Counted from the first letter of the stretch, positions 9,414-18,776 are shown. The stretch: 64,000 bases of DNA from Lysobacter sp. CFH 32150 (GCF_022758295.1 NZ_JALDWJ010000003.1:62001-126000); one strand, 5' to 3'. The notes: generated by a model from the sequence alone, not told the origin. A program made the numbers and translations.

Positions 9414-10535
9414 ATGAGCACGCAGCGCGCTGTCACAACTCCGGCCGTCACTGGCCCGAATCTCGGCATGCAGGTCACCACTTTCGAGAACCCGATGGGC
9501 ATCGACGGATTCGAGTTCGTCGAGTTTGCCGCGCCCGCGGCACAGGGGGAACTGCTGCACGACTACTTCCGCAAGATGGGTTTCAGCGCGGTGCTGCGCC
9601 ACAAAACCCGGCCGATCACCGTCTATCGCCAGGGCGGCGTGAACTTCCTGGTCAACGAGGATCCGGATTCCTTCGCCGCCGATTTTGCCAAGGCCCACGG
9701 TCCATGCGCGTGCGGGTTCGCGATCCGCTTCCAGAAGCCGGCGCAGGTGGTGTTCGACACCGTGCTCGGCAATGGTGGTGAAGCGATCACGCACAAGGAG
9801 GCCAGCAAGGCCGTCGATGCGCCGGTGGTGAAGGGCATCGGTGACTGCATGCTGTACCTGGTCGATCGCTACGGCGACAAGGGTTCGATGTACGAAGACT
9901 TCGCGCCGATCCCGAGCGCCGACCAGCACCCGCAGGGGTTCGGCCTGACTTTCATCGACCACCTCACCCACAACCTCTACTTCGGCAACATGCAGAAGTG
10001 GTCGGATTACTACGAACGCCTGTTCAACTTCCGCGAGATCCGCTACTTCGACATCAAGGGCGCCAAGACCGGCCTGGTGTCCAAGGCGATGACCGCGCCG
10101 GACGGCGTGGTGCGCATCCCGCTCAACGAATCGTCGGATCCGAAGTCTCAGATCAACGAATATCTCGACGCCTACAAGGGCGAGGGCATCCAGCACATCG
10201 CCTGTTTCACCGACGACATCTACACGACGGTGGAAGCGATGCGCGCCGCCGGCATCGCCTTCCTCGACACGCCCGACACCTATTTCGAGGTGATCGACCA
10301 GCGTGTGCCGAACCATGGTGAAGACGTCGCGCGGCTGAAGAAGAACAAGATCCTGATCGACGCCGATGCGGAAACCAAGCAACGCAAGCTGCTGCAGATC
10401 TTTACCCAGAACGCGATCGGCCCGATCTTCTTCGAGATCATCCAGCGCAAGGGCAACGAGGGTTTCGGCGAAGGCAACTTCCAGGCGTTGTTCGAGAGCA
10501 TCGAGCGCGACCAGATGAAGCGCGGGGTGTTGTAA
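9414..10535 (+). CDS. hppD: 4-hydroxyphenylpyruvate dioxygenase
   Basis: Non-heme Fe(II) enzyme converting 4-hydroxyphenylpyruvate to homogentisate in tyrosine degradation; cytosolic, 373 residues. The three metal ligands are visible: His in FIDHLTHNLY, His in GIQHIACFTDD and Glu in IFFEIIQRKG. The C-terminal helix block GFGEGNFQALFESIE is diagnostic. The start is the ATG preceded by GGAAGA at 6-7 nt; the frame is open 48 nt further upstream, but that would run into the operator. A REP pair separates it from hmgA, with which it is presumably cotranscribed. Confidence 0.95.
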   Translation: MSTQRAVTTPAVTGPNLGMQVTTFENPMGIDGFEFVEFAAPAAQGELLHDYFRKMGFSAVLRHKTRPITVYRQGGVNFLVNEDPDSFAADFAKAHGPCACGFAIRFQKPAQVVFDTVLGNGGEAITHKEASKAVDAPVVKGIGDCMLYLVDRYGDKGSMYEDFAPIPSADQHPQGFGLTFIDHLTHNLYFGNMQKWSDYYERLFNFREIRYFDIKGAKTGLVSKAMTAPDGVVRIPLNESSDPKSQINEYLDAYKGEGIQHIACFTDDIYTTVEAMRAAGIAFLDTPDTYFEVIDQRVPNHGEDVARLKKNKILIDADAETKQRKLLQIFTQNAIGPIFFEIIQRKGNEGFGEGNFQALFESIERDQMKRGVL

Positions 10536-10538
10536 TTC

Positions 10539-10596
10539 GTAGGGCGGGTCTTGACCCGCCGTTGCAGGCTCGGCGGCGGGTCAAGACCCGCCCTAC
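10539..10596. repeat. GTAG-type REP pair (inverted)
   Basis: Two 23-nt arms, GTAGGGCGGG...CCGCCG and its exact complement, around a 12-nt spacer. It lies between hppD and hmgA and ends flush against the first possible hmgA ATG (10597). Same arm family as 16876-16935. Confidence 0.85.
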
Positions 10597-10608
10597 ATGG
10601 AACGCGGA

Positions 10609-11904
10609 ATGAAATCGAACGGTTACCAATCCGGCTTCGGCAACAGTTTCGCCACCGAGGCGGTGCTGGGCGCGTTGCCGCAGGGACAGAACTCGCCACA
10701 GCGCGTCGCGCATGGCTTGTATGCGGAACAGCTCTCGGGCACGGCATTCACCGCGCCGCGCAGCGAGAACCGGCGCAGTTGGTTGTATCGGATTCGCCCG
10801 GCGGCGATGCACGGCACGTTCGCGCCGTTCCTCCACTCACATTTCCATAACGATTTCGGCACTGGCCCGGTCACGCCGGATCAACTGCGCTGGAATCCGT
10901 TGCCGCTGCCCGCAGCGCCGGTCGATTTCATCGATGGTTTGTTCACCATGGCCGGCAACGGCTCGCCGGCGGCGCAGCATGGCGTTGGCATCCACCTGTA
11001 CGCCGCGAATCGCGACATGCAGGGCCGCTTCTTCTACGACGCGGATGGCGAGTTGCTGGTCGTGCCCCAGCAGGGACGGCTGCATATCGCCACCGAACTC
11101 GGTGTGCTGGAGGTGGAACCGCAGGAGATCGCGGTGATCCCGCGCGGCGTGCGTTTCCGTGTGGAACTGCCGGATGGCGCATCGCGTGGTTATGTGTGCG
11201 AGAACTTCGGCGCGCAGTTGCGCTTGCCGGACCTCGGCCCGATCGGCAGCAACGGCCTCGCCAATTCGCGCGATTTCCTTACGCCAAATGCCGCGTATGA
11301 AGATGCGGAAGGTGAGTTCGAACTGATCGCCAAATTCCAGGGTCACCTCTGGCGCGCGACGATCGGCCACTCGCCGCTGGACGTGGTCGCCTGGCACGGC
11401 AACTACGCGCCATACAAGTACGACCTGCGCCGTTTCAACACCATCGGTTCGATCAGCTTCGATCACCCCGATCCCAGCATCTTCCTGGTGCTGACCTCGC
11501 CCAGCGACACGCCGGGCGTCGGCAACATGGACTTCGTGATCTTCCCGCCGCGCTGGCTGGTGGCGCAGCACACGTTCCGGCCGCCGTGGTTCCACCGCAA
11601 TATCGCCAGCGAGTTCATGGGCCTGGTCCATGGTGCTTACGACGCCAAGGCCGAAGGTTTCGCACCTGGCGGTGCATCGCTGCACAACTGCATGACCGGA
11701 CACGGCCCGGACGCGGCGACGTTCGAGAAGGCCAGCAATGCCGAGTTGTCGAAGCCGGACGTCATCGCCGACACCATGGCGTTCATGTTCGAGACGCGCG
11801 CCGTGATCCGGCCAACGCAGCAGGCGCTCGATACCGCGCATCGGCAGCGCGATTACCAGGCGTGCTGGGCGGGATTGCAGAAGCACTTCAAGCCAGTCGG
11901 CTGA
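10609..11904 (+). CDS. hmgA: Homogentisate 1,2-dioxygenase
   Basis: Fe(II) ring-cleaving enzyme making maleylacetoacetate from homogentisate, the step after HppD. The 431 residues start [14 protein letters not shown], matching the family N-terminus, so the ATG at 10609 (preceded by GGAACGCGG) is preferred over the ATG at 10597, which abuts the REP element and has no ribosome-binding site. Iron-ligand blocks are present near the C-terminus ([12 protein letters not shown] and CMTGHGPD). The next enzymes, MaiA and an FAH-family hydrolase, are encoded about 23 kb away at 34.0-35.8 kb. Confidence 0.95.
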   Translation: MKSNGYQSGFGNSFATEAVLGALPQGQNSPQRVAHGLYAEQLSGTAFTAPRSENRRSWLYRIRPAAMHGTFAPFLHSHFHNDFGTGPVTPDQLRWNPLPLPAAPVDFIDGLFTMAGNGSPAAQHGVGIHLYAANRDMQGRFFYDADGELLVVPQQGRLHIATELGVLEVEPQEIAVIPRGVRFRVELPDGASRGYVCENFGAQLRLPDLGPIGSNGLANSRDFLTPNAAYEDAEGEFELIAKFQGHLWRATIGHSPLDVVAWHGNYAPYKYDLRRFNTIGSISFDHPDPSIFLVLTSPSDTPGVGNMDFVIFPPRWLVAQHTFRPPWFHRNIASEFMGLVHGAYDAKAEGFAPGGASLHNCMTGHGPDAATFEKASNAELSKPDVIADTMAFMFETRAVIRPTQQALDTAHRQRDYQACWAGLQKHFKPVG

Positions 11905-11910
11905 TGTCGC

Positions 11911-12525
11911 TCAGGCGACGGCAGATCCCAACGCGAGGCGTTCGATCCGCACCTGCTCCAGCTTGGGCAGGTGCACTTCCGGGATGATCTCGGCCATGCG
12001 TTCGGCCACGCGTTGCGCGTACGAGGCGTTGGCGATGGACTGGATGTGGCGTAGCGCCTTCATCATCCGGTAGACCAGTTCGTCCTCGCTGGGGCTGGTC
12101 TGGATCTCCGCCTTCAGCGCCACCGATTCCGGATCGCGTTGCAACTGCAGCATGTCGAGCAGGTACATCTTGGTGGCGGCGAGCGAGCGCCGCGATGCTG
12201 GTGCCGGGCATGCAACGACAGCGGTAGACGGTTCGCGCGCGGCTGGCACGGCGCGGAGGGGCGTCGGTGTTGTTGCGGGCGTGCTGCGAAAAACATTCGC
12301 CGCCGCTGCAAGCGTGTTCGTGGTCGCGTGCTGTTCGCCCAGGTAGCCATCGCGGACCAGCCGATCGAGCGCTGCAAGAATGTCCGGGCCGAGCAGGCCG
12401 ATCAGGTCGTTGCGACTCCGCTTGCCGTCGCTGAGGATCAGCGCGCGGCGTTCGGCCAGGCTGAGGCCAGCCGAGCGTTGATCGAGCAGGGCAGCACGAG
12501 CTTTCTCGGTCTTGATGAGCAACAT
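11911..12525 (-). CDS. Conserved hypothetical protein, possible response-module accessory
   Basis: A 204-residue soluble protein whose function I do not recognise. The N-terminus (about 1-60: SLAERRALILSDGKRS, then LLGPDILAALDRLVRDGYL) looks like a small winged-helix or helix-turn-helix fold. A low-complexity Ala/Thr/Pro linker (about 65-105) follows, then an alpha-helical C-terminal part (ELVYRMMKALRHIQSIA, RVAERMAEIIPEV). The ATG at 12525 is preferred to the GTG at 12552 because of a G-rich stretch 7 nt upstream. It is convergent with hmgA, with a 6-nt gap between the stops. Confidence 0.7.
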   Translation of the reverse strand: MLLIKTEKARAALLDQRSAGLSLAERRALILSDGKRSRNDLIGLLGPDILAALDRLVRDGYLGEQHATTNTLAAAANVFRSTPATTPTPLRAVPAAREPSTAVVACPAPASRRSLAATKMYLLDMLQLQRDPESVALKAEIQTSPSEDELVYRMMKALRHIQSIANASYAQRVAERMAEIIPEVHLPKLEQVRIERLALGSAVA

Positions 12526-12643
12526 GGCGGCATCCCCCCGGAGGCGGGTCACCGTAAGCGGCAGGGATGAAGCCGCTGTGACAGTTTCGCGGCAGTTGAC
12601 GCCGGGCGGTTAGGCTGCGGGCTTTCCGGCCAGGAGTTTGATG

Positions 12644-13273
12644 ATGAGAACGATGCTGCCGTGGCTGCTGCCAATCCTCGTGCTGGCCGCGTGCAAGGCC
12701 GAGCGGCCTGCCGAACCCGCAGCGCCGGCAGCGGAACGCCCCGACCAGCCTGCTGCCGACATGCCACCGGCGGCCGCGACAGTCGCTGCGCCATCGCTCC
12801 CGACAGGTCCGATACCAGCCGCCGGGGCCATCACGTTCGCCGGTTTCGGTCCCGCCAGCTTCGGTGCCAACGATGAAGCAGTGCGCATGGCCTGGGGCAA
12901 GGATCTGGGTGATGTGTATGCCGGTGAGGCAGGCGGCTGCTACTACCTGTTCCCGCAACCGCAACCCGAGGGCAGCTATCGCCTCGGCTTCATGATCGAA
13001 GGCAACAAGTTCGCGCGCATCGACGTCGACACCGCCGAGATCGTCGCCCCTGGCGGGGGCAAGGTCGGCATGAGCGCCGAGGAGATCGGCAAGTTGTACG
13101 CCGGTCGCATCGAAGAGCAGCCGCACAAGTACGATCCGGACGGCAAGTACTTGCGCATCAAGGACAGCGCCGGCGGCGCTGGCGTACTGCTCTTTGAAGT
13201 CAACGCGGGCAAGGTCAGCGAATGGCGCATAGGCGTCCCGCCACAGGTTGATTACGTCGAAGGTTGCTCGTGA
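12644..13273 (+). CDS. Predicted lipoprotein of unknown function
   Basis: A 209-residue exported protein. A lipoprotein signal peptide ends in the lipobox LAAC (Cys about 17), followed by an Ala/Pro-rich linker of about 45 residues. The compact domain (about 60-209) contains ASFGANDEAVRMAWG and GGCYYLFPQP and ends in a conserved-looking Cys (EGCS), which could form a disulfide with the GGC cysteine. AGGAG at 12632-12636 gives ideal 7-nt spacing to the ATG at 12644. It stands alone between a divergent gene and the antiporter. The domain resembles short periplasmic lectin-like proteins of this family, but I cannot assign a role. Confidence 0.78.
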   Translation: MRTMLPWLLPILVLAACKAERPAEPAAPAAERPDQPAADMPPAAATVAAPSLPTGPIPAAGAITFAGFGPASFGANDEAVRMAWGKDLGDVYAGEAGGCYYLFPQPQPEGSYRLGFMIEGNKFARIDVDTAEIVAPGGGKVGMSAEEIGKLYAGRIEEQPHKYDPDGKYLRIKDSAGGAGVLLFEVNAGKVSEWRIGVPPQVDYVEGCS

Positions 13274-13338
13274 GGTTTTGCCAATGCCGGCATGGCTTCG
13301 GCATAGAATCGCCGGGCTGAGCCAAGGGAGGCTGGACC

Positions 13339-14292
13339 ATGTTCGAGGCACTCGGGTTGTTCGCGCTGGGCTTGCTGCTGCTGGCGCTCGGTGGTGATTC
13401 GCTGGTCAAAGGCGCCTCCGGGCTGTCGCAGCGCTATGGCCTGTCGCCGTTCGCCACCGGCCTGTTGCTGGTCGCCTTCGGCACTTCGCTGCCGGAACTG
13501 GCGGTCAATGCACGCGCAGTGTGGGCCGGGAGCCAGGCGCTGGCATTGGGCAACGCGGTCGGCAGCAACATCGTCAATTTCGGTTTGACTCTTGGCCTCG
13601 CCGCGGTGGTCGCGCCACTGCTGGTGCGTTGGCGCGTGCTGGCGCCGCTATTGCTGTGTTTCATCGCAGTCAGCGTGCTGGTGGTCGTACTGGGCTGGGA
13701 TGGCGTATTGAGCCGGATCGAAGGCATGGTGCTGCTGCTCGCCTTCGTCGCCGTGCTGGCCTTCGCTCTGGCCCGCACCAAGCACGAAGCGGCGGAACTG
13801 CGCGAGGACATCGCCGCGTTTTCGAACACCCGCACCGATCCCCTGCTCAATACCCTGCGTTTCATCATCGCCGCGGTGCTGCTGTACTTCGGCGCGAAGT
13901 GGGTGGTGCAAGCGGCGCCGATCGTCGGCGTCGGCCTCGGCATGGAACCGCTGCTCACCGGCCTGCTGCCGGTGGCGATCGGCACCGCGCTGCCGGAAAT
14001 CGCCGCCGCCGTCGTCGCCGCGCGGCGCGGGCAGGGCGACATGGTGGCCGGTCATGTGATCGGTTCCAGCCTGTTCAACCTCACCGTAGTGCTCGGGGGC
14101 ATGGCCGCGTTCCGCGCGACGCCGGTACCGACTTCGTTCGTCCATTTCGAAGTGCCGGCCGCGCTGGCGTTCGCGTTGGTGTTGTATCCGATGCTCAAGG
14201 GCGACCTGCGCATCAGCAGGCGCGAAGGCGGCATCCTGCTGGCGGCCTTCGTGGCGTGGGTGGCGTTCGAGCTGTACGCGATGCAGCACTGA
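13339..14292 (+). CDS. Calcium/sodium antiporter, YrbG family
   Basis: Inner-membrane cation/Ca2+ exchanger of 317 residues. The two inverted alpha-repeats typical of this family are clear: FGTSLPELAVNARA with GNAVGSNIVNFGL in the first half, and IGTALPEIAAAVVAARRG with GHVIGSSLFNLTV in the second. Ten or so hydrophobic helices are visible, with an acidic loop (ELRED) between the halves. GGGAGG lies 7 nt before the ATG. It is followed after 3 nt by nhaA, so two ion antiporters form one transcription unit. Confidence 0.92.
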   Translation: MFEALGLFALGLLLLALGGDSLVKGASGLSQRYGLSPFATGLLLVAFGTSLPELAVNARAVWAGSQALALGNAVGSNIVNFGLTLGLAAVVAPLLVRWRVLAPLLLCFIAVSVLVVVLGWDGVLSRIEGMVLLLAFVAVLAFALARTKHEAAELREDIAAFSNTRTDPLLNTLRFIIAAVLLYFGAKWVVQAAPIVGVGLGMEPLLTGLLPVAIGTALPEIAAAVVAARRGQGDMVAGHVIGSSLFNLTVVLGGMAAFRATPVPTSFVHFEVPAALAFALVLYPMLKGDLRISRREGGILLAAFVAWVAFELYAMQH

Positions 14293-14295
14293 CGC

Positions 14296-15528
14296 ATGCG
14301 GCAGAACGGTCCCGGCGCGCGTCCATTGCCGAGGCGCGCACTGCGTGCGCTGAGCGAATTCTTTCGCCTGGAAGCCGCCGGCGGCATCGTCCTGATCGCT
14401 GCTGCGGCGTTGGCACTGATTGTTGCGAACTCGCCGTTGCGTGGGCTGTACGAGAATTTCCAGCAGCTGCCGCTGGACGTACGCATCGGCAGCTTCGGGA
14501 TCGCCAAGCCGTTGCTGCTATGGATCAACGACGGTCTGATGGCGTTGTTCTTCCTGCTGGTCGCGCTGGAGATCAAACGCGAAACGCTGAGCGGGCAACT
14601 GGCCGGGCGCGCCCAGATGTTGCTGCCGCTGGTCTGCGCCACGGCCGGCGTCATCGTGCCTGCGCTGTTGTTCACCGCGTTCAACCACGGCGATGCCCCC
14701 ACGATGCGTGGCTGGGCGGTGCCGACCGCGACCGACATCGCGTTCGCGCTCGGCGTGCTGGCGTTACTCGGTTCGCGCGTGCCGGCGGCGATGAAACTGC
14801 TGCTGTCGACGATCGCGGTGGTCGATGACCTGATCGCGATCCTGATCATCGCGCTGTTCTATGCGCATGGCCTGTCGCTGGTCGCGCTGGCCTGGGCCGG
14901 CGCTGCGTTGTTCGCGATGTGGCTGCTCAACCGGCGCGGCGTGACTGCGTTGACACCCTATCTGTTGCTCGGGGTGGTGCTGTGGGTGTGCGTGCTGAAG
15001 TCGGGCGTGCACGCGACATTGGCCGGCGTCGCTACCGGGTTGATGATTCCGCACGTGGATTCGAGTAACGACATCCCCGACGAGATAGAACATTCGCCGC
15101 TGGAACGCCTCGAGCACGCGCTGCATCCCTGGGTCGCGTACGCGATCCTGCCGCTGTTCGCGTTCGCCAACGCCGGCCTCGCGCTCGGTGGACTCGGCGT
15201 CGACGACATGCTCTCCGCCTTGCCGCTGGGTATCGTGCTGGCGCTGGTACTGGGCAAGCCGATCGGCATCGTCGGCGCGGCGCTGTTGCTGAAGGCGTTC
15301 GGCTGGGTGCGCATGCCGGCGGGCATGGATCTGCGCGCGTTGTTCGGGCTCGGCGTGTTGTGCGGGATTGGCTTCACCATGAGCCTGTTCATCGCCTCGC
15401 TGGCGTATCACGACCCGTTGCGCTATGACGAAGCCGTGCTCGGCGTGCTCGCCGCGTCGGTGCTGGCGGCACTGGGTGGTTACGCGTGGTTGCGGGTGAC
15501 GCTGCCCGCACCCGGCACGCAGGACTGA
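14296..15528 (+). CDS. nhaA: Na+/H+ antiporter NhaA
   Basis: Electrogenic inner-membrane sodium/proton antiporter for pH and salt homeostasis; 410 residues, 12 helices. Family marks are ALEIKRETL in the first third, the transport-site aspartates in IAVVDDLIAILIIALFY, and GVLCGIGFTMSLFIASLA near the end. It starts 3 nt after the Ca/Na antiporter stop and ends 3 nt before the next gene, consistent with a three-gene operon. Confidence 0.95.
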   Translation: MRQNGPGARPLPRRALRALSEFFRLEAAGGIVLIAAAALALIVANSPLRGLYENFQQLPLDVRIGSFGIAKPLLLWINDGLMALFFLLVALEIKRETLSGQLAGRAQMLLPLVCATAGVIVPALLFTAFNHGDAPTMRGWAVPTATDIAFALGVLALLGSRVPAAMKLLLSTIAVVDDLIAILIIALFYAHGLSLVALAWAGAALFAMWLLNRRGVTALTPYLLLGVVLWVCVLKSGVHATLAGVATGLMIPHVDSSNDIPDEIEHSPLERLEHALHPWVAYAILPLFAFANAGLALGGLGVDDMLSALPLGIVLALVLGKPIGIVGAALLLKAFGWVRMPAGMDLRALFGLGVLCGIGFTMSLFIASLAYHDPLRYDEAVLGVLAASVLAALGGYAWLRVTLPAPGTQD

Positions 15529-15531
15529 CAC

Positions 15532-16389
15532 GTGCGGCACGCGCTGGTCTTCGGCGGTAGCGGGCAGATCGGCGTGCCGCTGCTGGATCGACTCCACGAT
15601 GCCGGTTGGCGCGTCACAGCGGTCTCACGCACGCCGCACCACGACCAACCCGGCTTGCATTGGTTGCAAGGCGACCTCGATCATGTCGACGGGTTGCCGC
15701 GCGCCGTCGATGCAATCTTCAGCTGCGGCCCGCTCGATCATTTCGCACGCTGGTATGCGGCCTCGAAGGTCGATGCGGTACGCGTACTCGCCTTCGGCTC
15801 GACCAGCATCGAAGTCAAGCGTGGCTCCGCCGATCCAGAAGAACGCGAAGTCGCGCAACGACTGCGCACGGGCGAACGCGGCGTGTTCGAAACCGCTGCC
15901 GCGCGTGGCGCCAACGCCACGCTGCTGCGGCCGACCCTCGTCTATGGTGCCGGCCGTGATCGCACGCTGACGCGCATCGCCACGCTCGCGCGGGAGTGGG
16001 GGCGCTTCGTGTTGCCACGCAATGCGCATGGCCTGCGCCAGCCGGTGCATGTCGATGATCTTGCCGCAGCGGCCTTCGCCGCCTGCGATGTGGTGGCGAC
16101 GCACGGCCAGGCTTACGCACTGCCTGGCGGCGAGACCCTGCCGTACCGAGATATGGTCGCGCGCGTGCTCGCCGTGCTGGAGCCGCCACCGCAGTTGATC
16201 GAAGTGCCATCGCCACTGTTCACCGCCGCGTTGCTCGGCGCGCGCGCGCTCGGACGCATCGGCGGCTTCGGCGATGCAGCGGTCGCGCGCATGCGCAGCG
16301 ACTTGGTATTCGACATGGAACCGGCACGTCGCGATTTTGGTTACGCACCGCGGCAGTTCCGGCCGACTGCGGCGATGTTCGGCTCGTAG
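15532..16389 (+). CDS. NAD(P)-dependent epimerase/SDR family protein
   Basis: Extended short-chain dehydrogenase-like protein of 285 residues. The Rossmann motif is GGSGQIG at residues 8-14, with a GDLDH block and LLRPTLVYGAG typical of atypical extended SDRs. The catalytic YxxxK is not obvious, so it may be a nucleotide-binding reductase relative rather than an active epimerase. The start is GTG, 3 nt after nhaA. The TAG stop is supplied by the 5' GTAG of the REP element that follows. No pathway can be assigned. Confidence 0.82.
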   Translation: MRHALVFGGSGQIGVPLLDRLHDAGWRVTAVSRTPHHDQPGLHWLQGDLDHVDGLPRAVDAIFSCGPLDHFARWYAASKVDAVRVLAFGSTSIEVKRGSADPEEREVAQRLRTGERGVFETAAARGANATLLRPTLVYGAGRDRTLTRIATLAREWGRFVLPRNAHGLRQPVHVDDLAAAAFAACDVVATHGQAYALPGGETLPYRDMVARVLAVLEPPPQLIEVPSPLFTAALLGARALGRIGGFGDAAVARMRSDLVFDMEPARRDFGYAPRQFRPTAAMFGS

Positions 16390-16442
16390 GGTGGGCTTTA
16401 GCCCACCGTTTTCGCGTGATGGTGGGCTTAAGCCCACCCTAC
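16386..16442. repeat. GTAG-type REP pair (inverted)
   Basis: Arms GTAGGGTGGGCTTTAGCCCACC and its near-complement ending in CCCACCCTAC, spacer about 13 nt. The first GTAG contains the stop codon of the preceding SDR gene. Confidence 0.82.
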
Positions 16443-16509
16443 GACACCCGCAGGCAAAGATCGTTGCGATGTTCAGCGGGGATTGAGCAGGCCGCGGCAT
16501 CCTGCACGT

Positions 16510-16875
16510 ATGCAAACACTGCGTCGCCGACTCTGCCTCGCTCTCGTGGCTGGCATCGCCACGCCACTATTTGCCGCGCCGTCTTCGCCGGCCACTGAGA
16601 TCGAATTGTTGATCGCCCGGGTCGAGCAGGCGCGCGGCGTGGTCTTCATCCGCAATGGCCGCGAATACAGCGCGGACGAAGCGGCCACGCACTTGCGGCG
16701 CAAGCTGAAAGCGGCGCGCGGGCGCATCCGCACGCCGGAACAGTTCATCGAACACCTTGGTACGCGCTCGTCCGTCACCGGAAAACCGTATCGCGTGCGT
16801 TTGCCGGATGGCCGTTCGCTCGACAGCGCGGCCTGGTTGCGGCAGTTGCTGCGCGACGTACGCGCGCAGCGCTGA
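16510..16875 (+). CDS. DUF5329-family periplasmic protein (YfeK-like)
   Basis: A 121-residue exported protein of unknown function. A signal peptide (MQTLRRR then LCLALVAGIATPLFAA) is followed by the DUF5329 pattern: EIELLIARVEQA, FIRNGREYSADEAATHL, RIRTPEQFIEHLGTRSS and TGKPYRV. Notably the usual Cys in the VExSxCxFIRNG region is replaced (ARGVVFIRNG). The ATG at 16510 is chosen over a TTG at 16483 because it places the basic n-region correctly. A REP pair begins directly after the stop. Confidence 0.8.
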   Translation: MQTLRRRLCLALVAGIATPLFAAPSSPATEIELLIARVEQARGVVFIRNGREYSADEAATHLRRKLKAARGRIRTPEQFIEHLGTRSSVTGKPYRVRLPDGRSLDSAAWLRQLLRDVRAQR

Positions 16876-16935
16876 TCGTAGGGCGGGTCTTGACCCGCCG
16901 TGTCGCTAACGGTGGCGGGTCAAGACCCGCCCTAC
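16876..16935. repeat. GTAG-type REP pair (inverted)
   Basis: Arms identical in family to 10539-10596 (GTAGGGCGGG...CCCGCCCTAC), spacer about 14 nt. The right CTAC provides the stop codon (complement, 16932-16934) of the DMT transporter gene. Confidence 0.85.
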
Positions 16936-17819
16936 AATTCTTCTGCGCGCGGCATCGGCCGCGCCTTCGCCAGCGCGCGCAGCGCGATCAGCAGCACGCC
17001 ACCGAGCACCATCGCGCCGCCGAGCAACAGGCGCGGGCCGGGACGATCGCCCCAGAACGCCATGCCGAGCGCGACCGCAATCACCGGCACGAGCAGCAGC
17101 CACGGCGTCACCCGCGCGACCGGATGTCGTTGCACCAGCACGAAATACAGGCCGTGCCCAAGCAGCGACGACACGAACGCAGCATACGCAGCACCCGCCC
17201 AGGCGACCCAGCTCGCTGACGGCAGTTGCGCGATCGCACCCGGTTCGAGCACGGCGCTGATCGCCAGCAACGGCCCCACGCTGATGACTGCGGTCCAGCC
17301 TTGCTGGCTGAACACATCGAGTCCGCGCAGGCCCCGCATCAGCACAGTACCGATCGCAAGCAGCAGCGCCGAAACCAGCATCACCAGCAGTGCGATTGGA
17401 TGATCGAGCACCAGCGGATCGAAGCCGAGCACCAGCACGCCCGCAAAGCTGATCGCAACCGCAACTGCGGTGCGCCAGCCGAAGCGCTCGCCAAGCACCG
17501 CCCATGCCAGCAGCGCAGCCATCGGCACGTAGCTCTGCATCACGATCGCTGGCGAGGAGATATCGCCGGCGAGCTTGAGTGCAGCGAAACCGAGGCTGAG
17601 ATGCAATACGCCGACGCAGATGCAGACCGCGAGCAGTCGCGGCCATTGCCCCGGTGCGGGACGCTTGAGGAAGAACACCAGCGGCAGTGCCAGCAGCACG
17701 AAGCGCAGCGCGGTGAACAGGAACGGAGGGATTTCGCGCAGGGCGTAGGCGGAGGTGAGGAAGTTCGCTGCCCAGGCGACGCAGATGATCAGGACCAGGA
17801 CGATGTCGCGGATGGGCAT
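16932..17819 (-). CDS. DMT-superfamily (EamA) transporter
   Basis: A 295-residue inner-membrane protein with ten predicted helices in two EamA repeats (first MPIRDIVLVLIICVAWAANF, second beginning LVMLVSALLLAIG), a typical metabolite or amino-acid exporter. Conserved features are the WAANFL motif in helix 1 and GVLHLSLGFAAL. The substrate cannot be inferred from context. Its TAG stop lies within the terminal CTAC of a REP element, so the last codons abut the repeat. Confidence 0.88.
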   Translation of the reverse strand: MPIRDIVLVLIICVAWAANFLTSAYALREIPPFLFTALRFVLLALPLVFFLKRPAPGQWPRLLAVCICVGVLHLSLGFAALKLAGDISSPAIVMQSYVPMAALLAWAVLGERFGWRTAVAVAISFAGVLVLGFDPLVLDHPIALLVMLVSALLLAIGTVLMRGLRGLDVFSQQGWTAVISVGPLLAISAVLEPGAIAQLPSASWVAWAGAAYAAFVSSLLGHGLYFVLVQRHPVARVTPWLLLVPVIAVALGMAFWGDRPGPRLLLGGAMVLGGVLLIALRALAKARPMPRAEEL

Positions 17820-17838
17820 TGGTTTCTATTCGCCTTTT

Positions 17839-18140
17839 CGCTCGTTATTCCTGCGAAAGCAGGGGTCCAGCGACTTTGCTCGTGCCCCTGCCGTCATCCC
17901 GGCAAGAGCCGGGACCCATTTGACTTCAGCTCTTGCTTTAGGAGTTGGAGCAAGAGCATTCCGCTGCTGCGCAGCGGGTCACTTTTCTTTGCTGGCCCAA
18001 AGAAAAGTAACCAAAAGAAATGGCCTCCTCGGTAAGAGCACAGCGCGCGGCGTGGAGGTCACCGAGATTTTTCGACTCGGCATCCATGCCTCGGTCGAAA
18101 AACGGCGCACATCCTGTGCGCCGCCCTCCGGGTTGTGTGC
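17839..18140. repeat. Intergenic region of stacked palindromes
   Basis: The 374-nt gap between the DMT transporter and the DUF962 gene holds no gene but several palindromes: CCTGC-GAAA-GCAGG (near 17851), CCCGGC-AAGA-GCCGGG (near 17899), an 11-bp stem ACTTTTCTTTG/CAAAGAAAAGT (17981-18008), TTTTTCGAC/GTCGAAAAA (about 18066-18100) and CGGCGCAC/GTGCGCCG (about 18103-18123). From memory, such blocks recur between genes in Xanthomonadaceae; the copy number here cannot be checked. Confidence 0.6.
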
Positions 18141-18193
18141 ATCTTCGGCCGTTGAATTTTTTTGAAGGCGAAGAGCTGAAAGCGCAGTAAAAA

Positions 18194-18679
18194 TCAGTAC
18201 GACCAACCCAGCTTGCGATACAGCTTCGACAACACCCACGCGGGGCCGATCAGCAGGTAGCGCAGGTCGGTGAAGAAACTCGGCCGCTTGCCTTCGTACA
18301 ACTTGCTGTGGCCGACGAACTGCGCGATCCAGGCGACGACGAAGACGCCGATCGCGAGGTACAGCAGGTTCATCGCCCCCAGCGTGTCGTACAGCCAACG
18401 CGTGAGCCAGGCCATCAGCACGAATACCGCGAGCATGCCGAAGCCGAGGTTGCGCGAGGCGCGGTAATAGAACATCCATGCGGCGAACATCGCCAGCGCG
18501 GCCCACAAACCCGGGCGGAACCAGGTGCCGAGCACGGGAATGCACCACAGCAGCGCGATCACGCTCCACACGATCAACGGGACCGCGAAGACGTGGATCA
18601 ACTGGTTGGTGGGATTGACGTGGTCGCTGGAATAACTGGCGAACCAGCGATCGATGGGGCGTTCCGTTAGTGCGTTCAT
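18194..18679 (-). CDS. DUF962/Mpo1-like membrane protein
   Basis: A 161-residue protein with four hydrophobic segments. The Mpo1/YGL010w family pattern is present: HVNPTNQLIHVFAVPLIVWS near the start and IAQFVGHSKLYEGKRPSF near the end, which supply the conserved histidines. The yeast homologue is an Fe(II) dioxygenase acting on 2-hydroxy fatty acids; extending that activity to this protein is inference. The start MNALTERP is preferred over an ORF beginning 11 codons earlier because AGGACT precedes it. Single gene, no linked partner. Confidence 0.85.
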   Translation of the reverse strand: MNALTERPIDRWFASYSSDHVNPTNQLIHVFAVPLIVWSVIALLWCIPVLGTWFRPGLWAALAMFAAWMFYYRASRNLGFGMLAVFVLMAWLTRWLYDTLGAMNLLYLAIGVFVVAWIAQFVGHSKLYEGKRPSFFTDLRYLLIGPAWVLSKLYRKLGWSY

Positions 18680-18776
18680 CGTCGAGTCCTCAAGCAGCCG
18701 ATCCAGACACATTACGCCGCTCGGCGACGGGCGACTGTCAACCAGGCGTCAGTCATGGTGCTGCCGCACGACAGCA

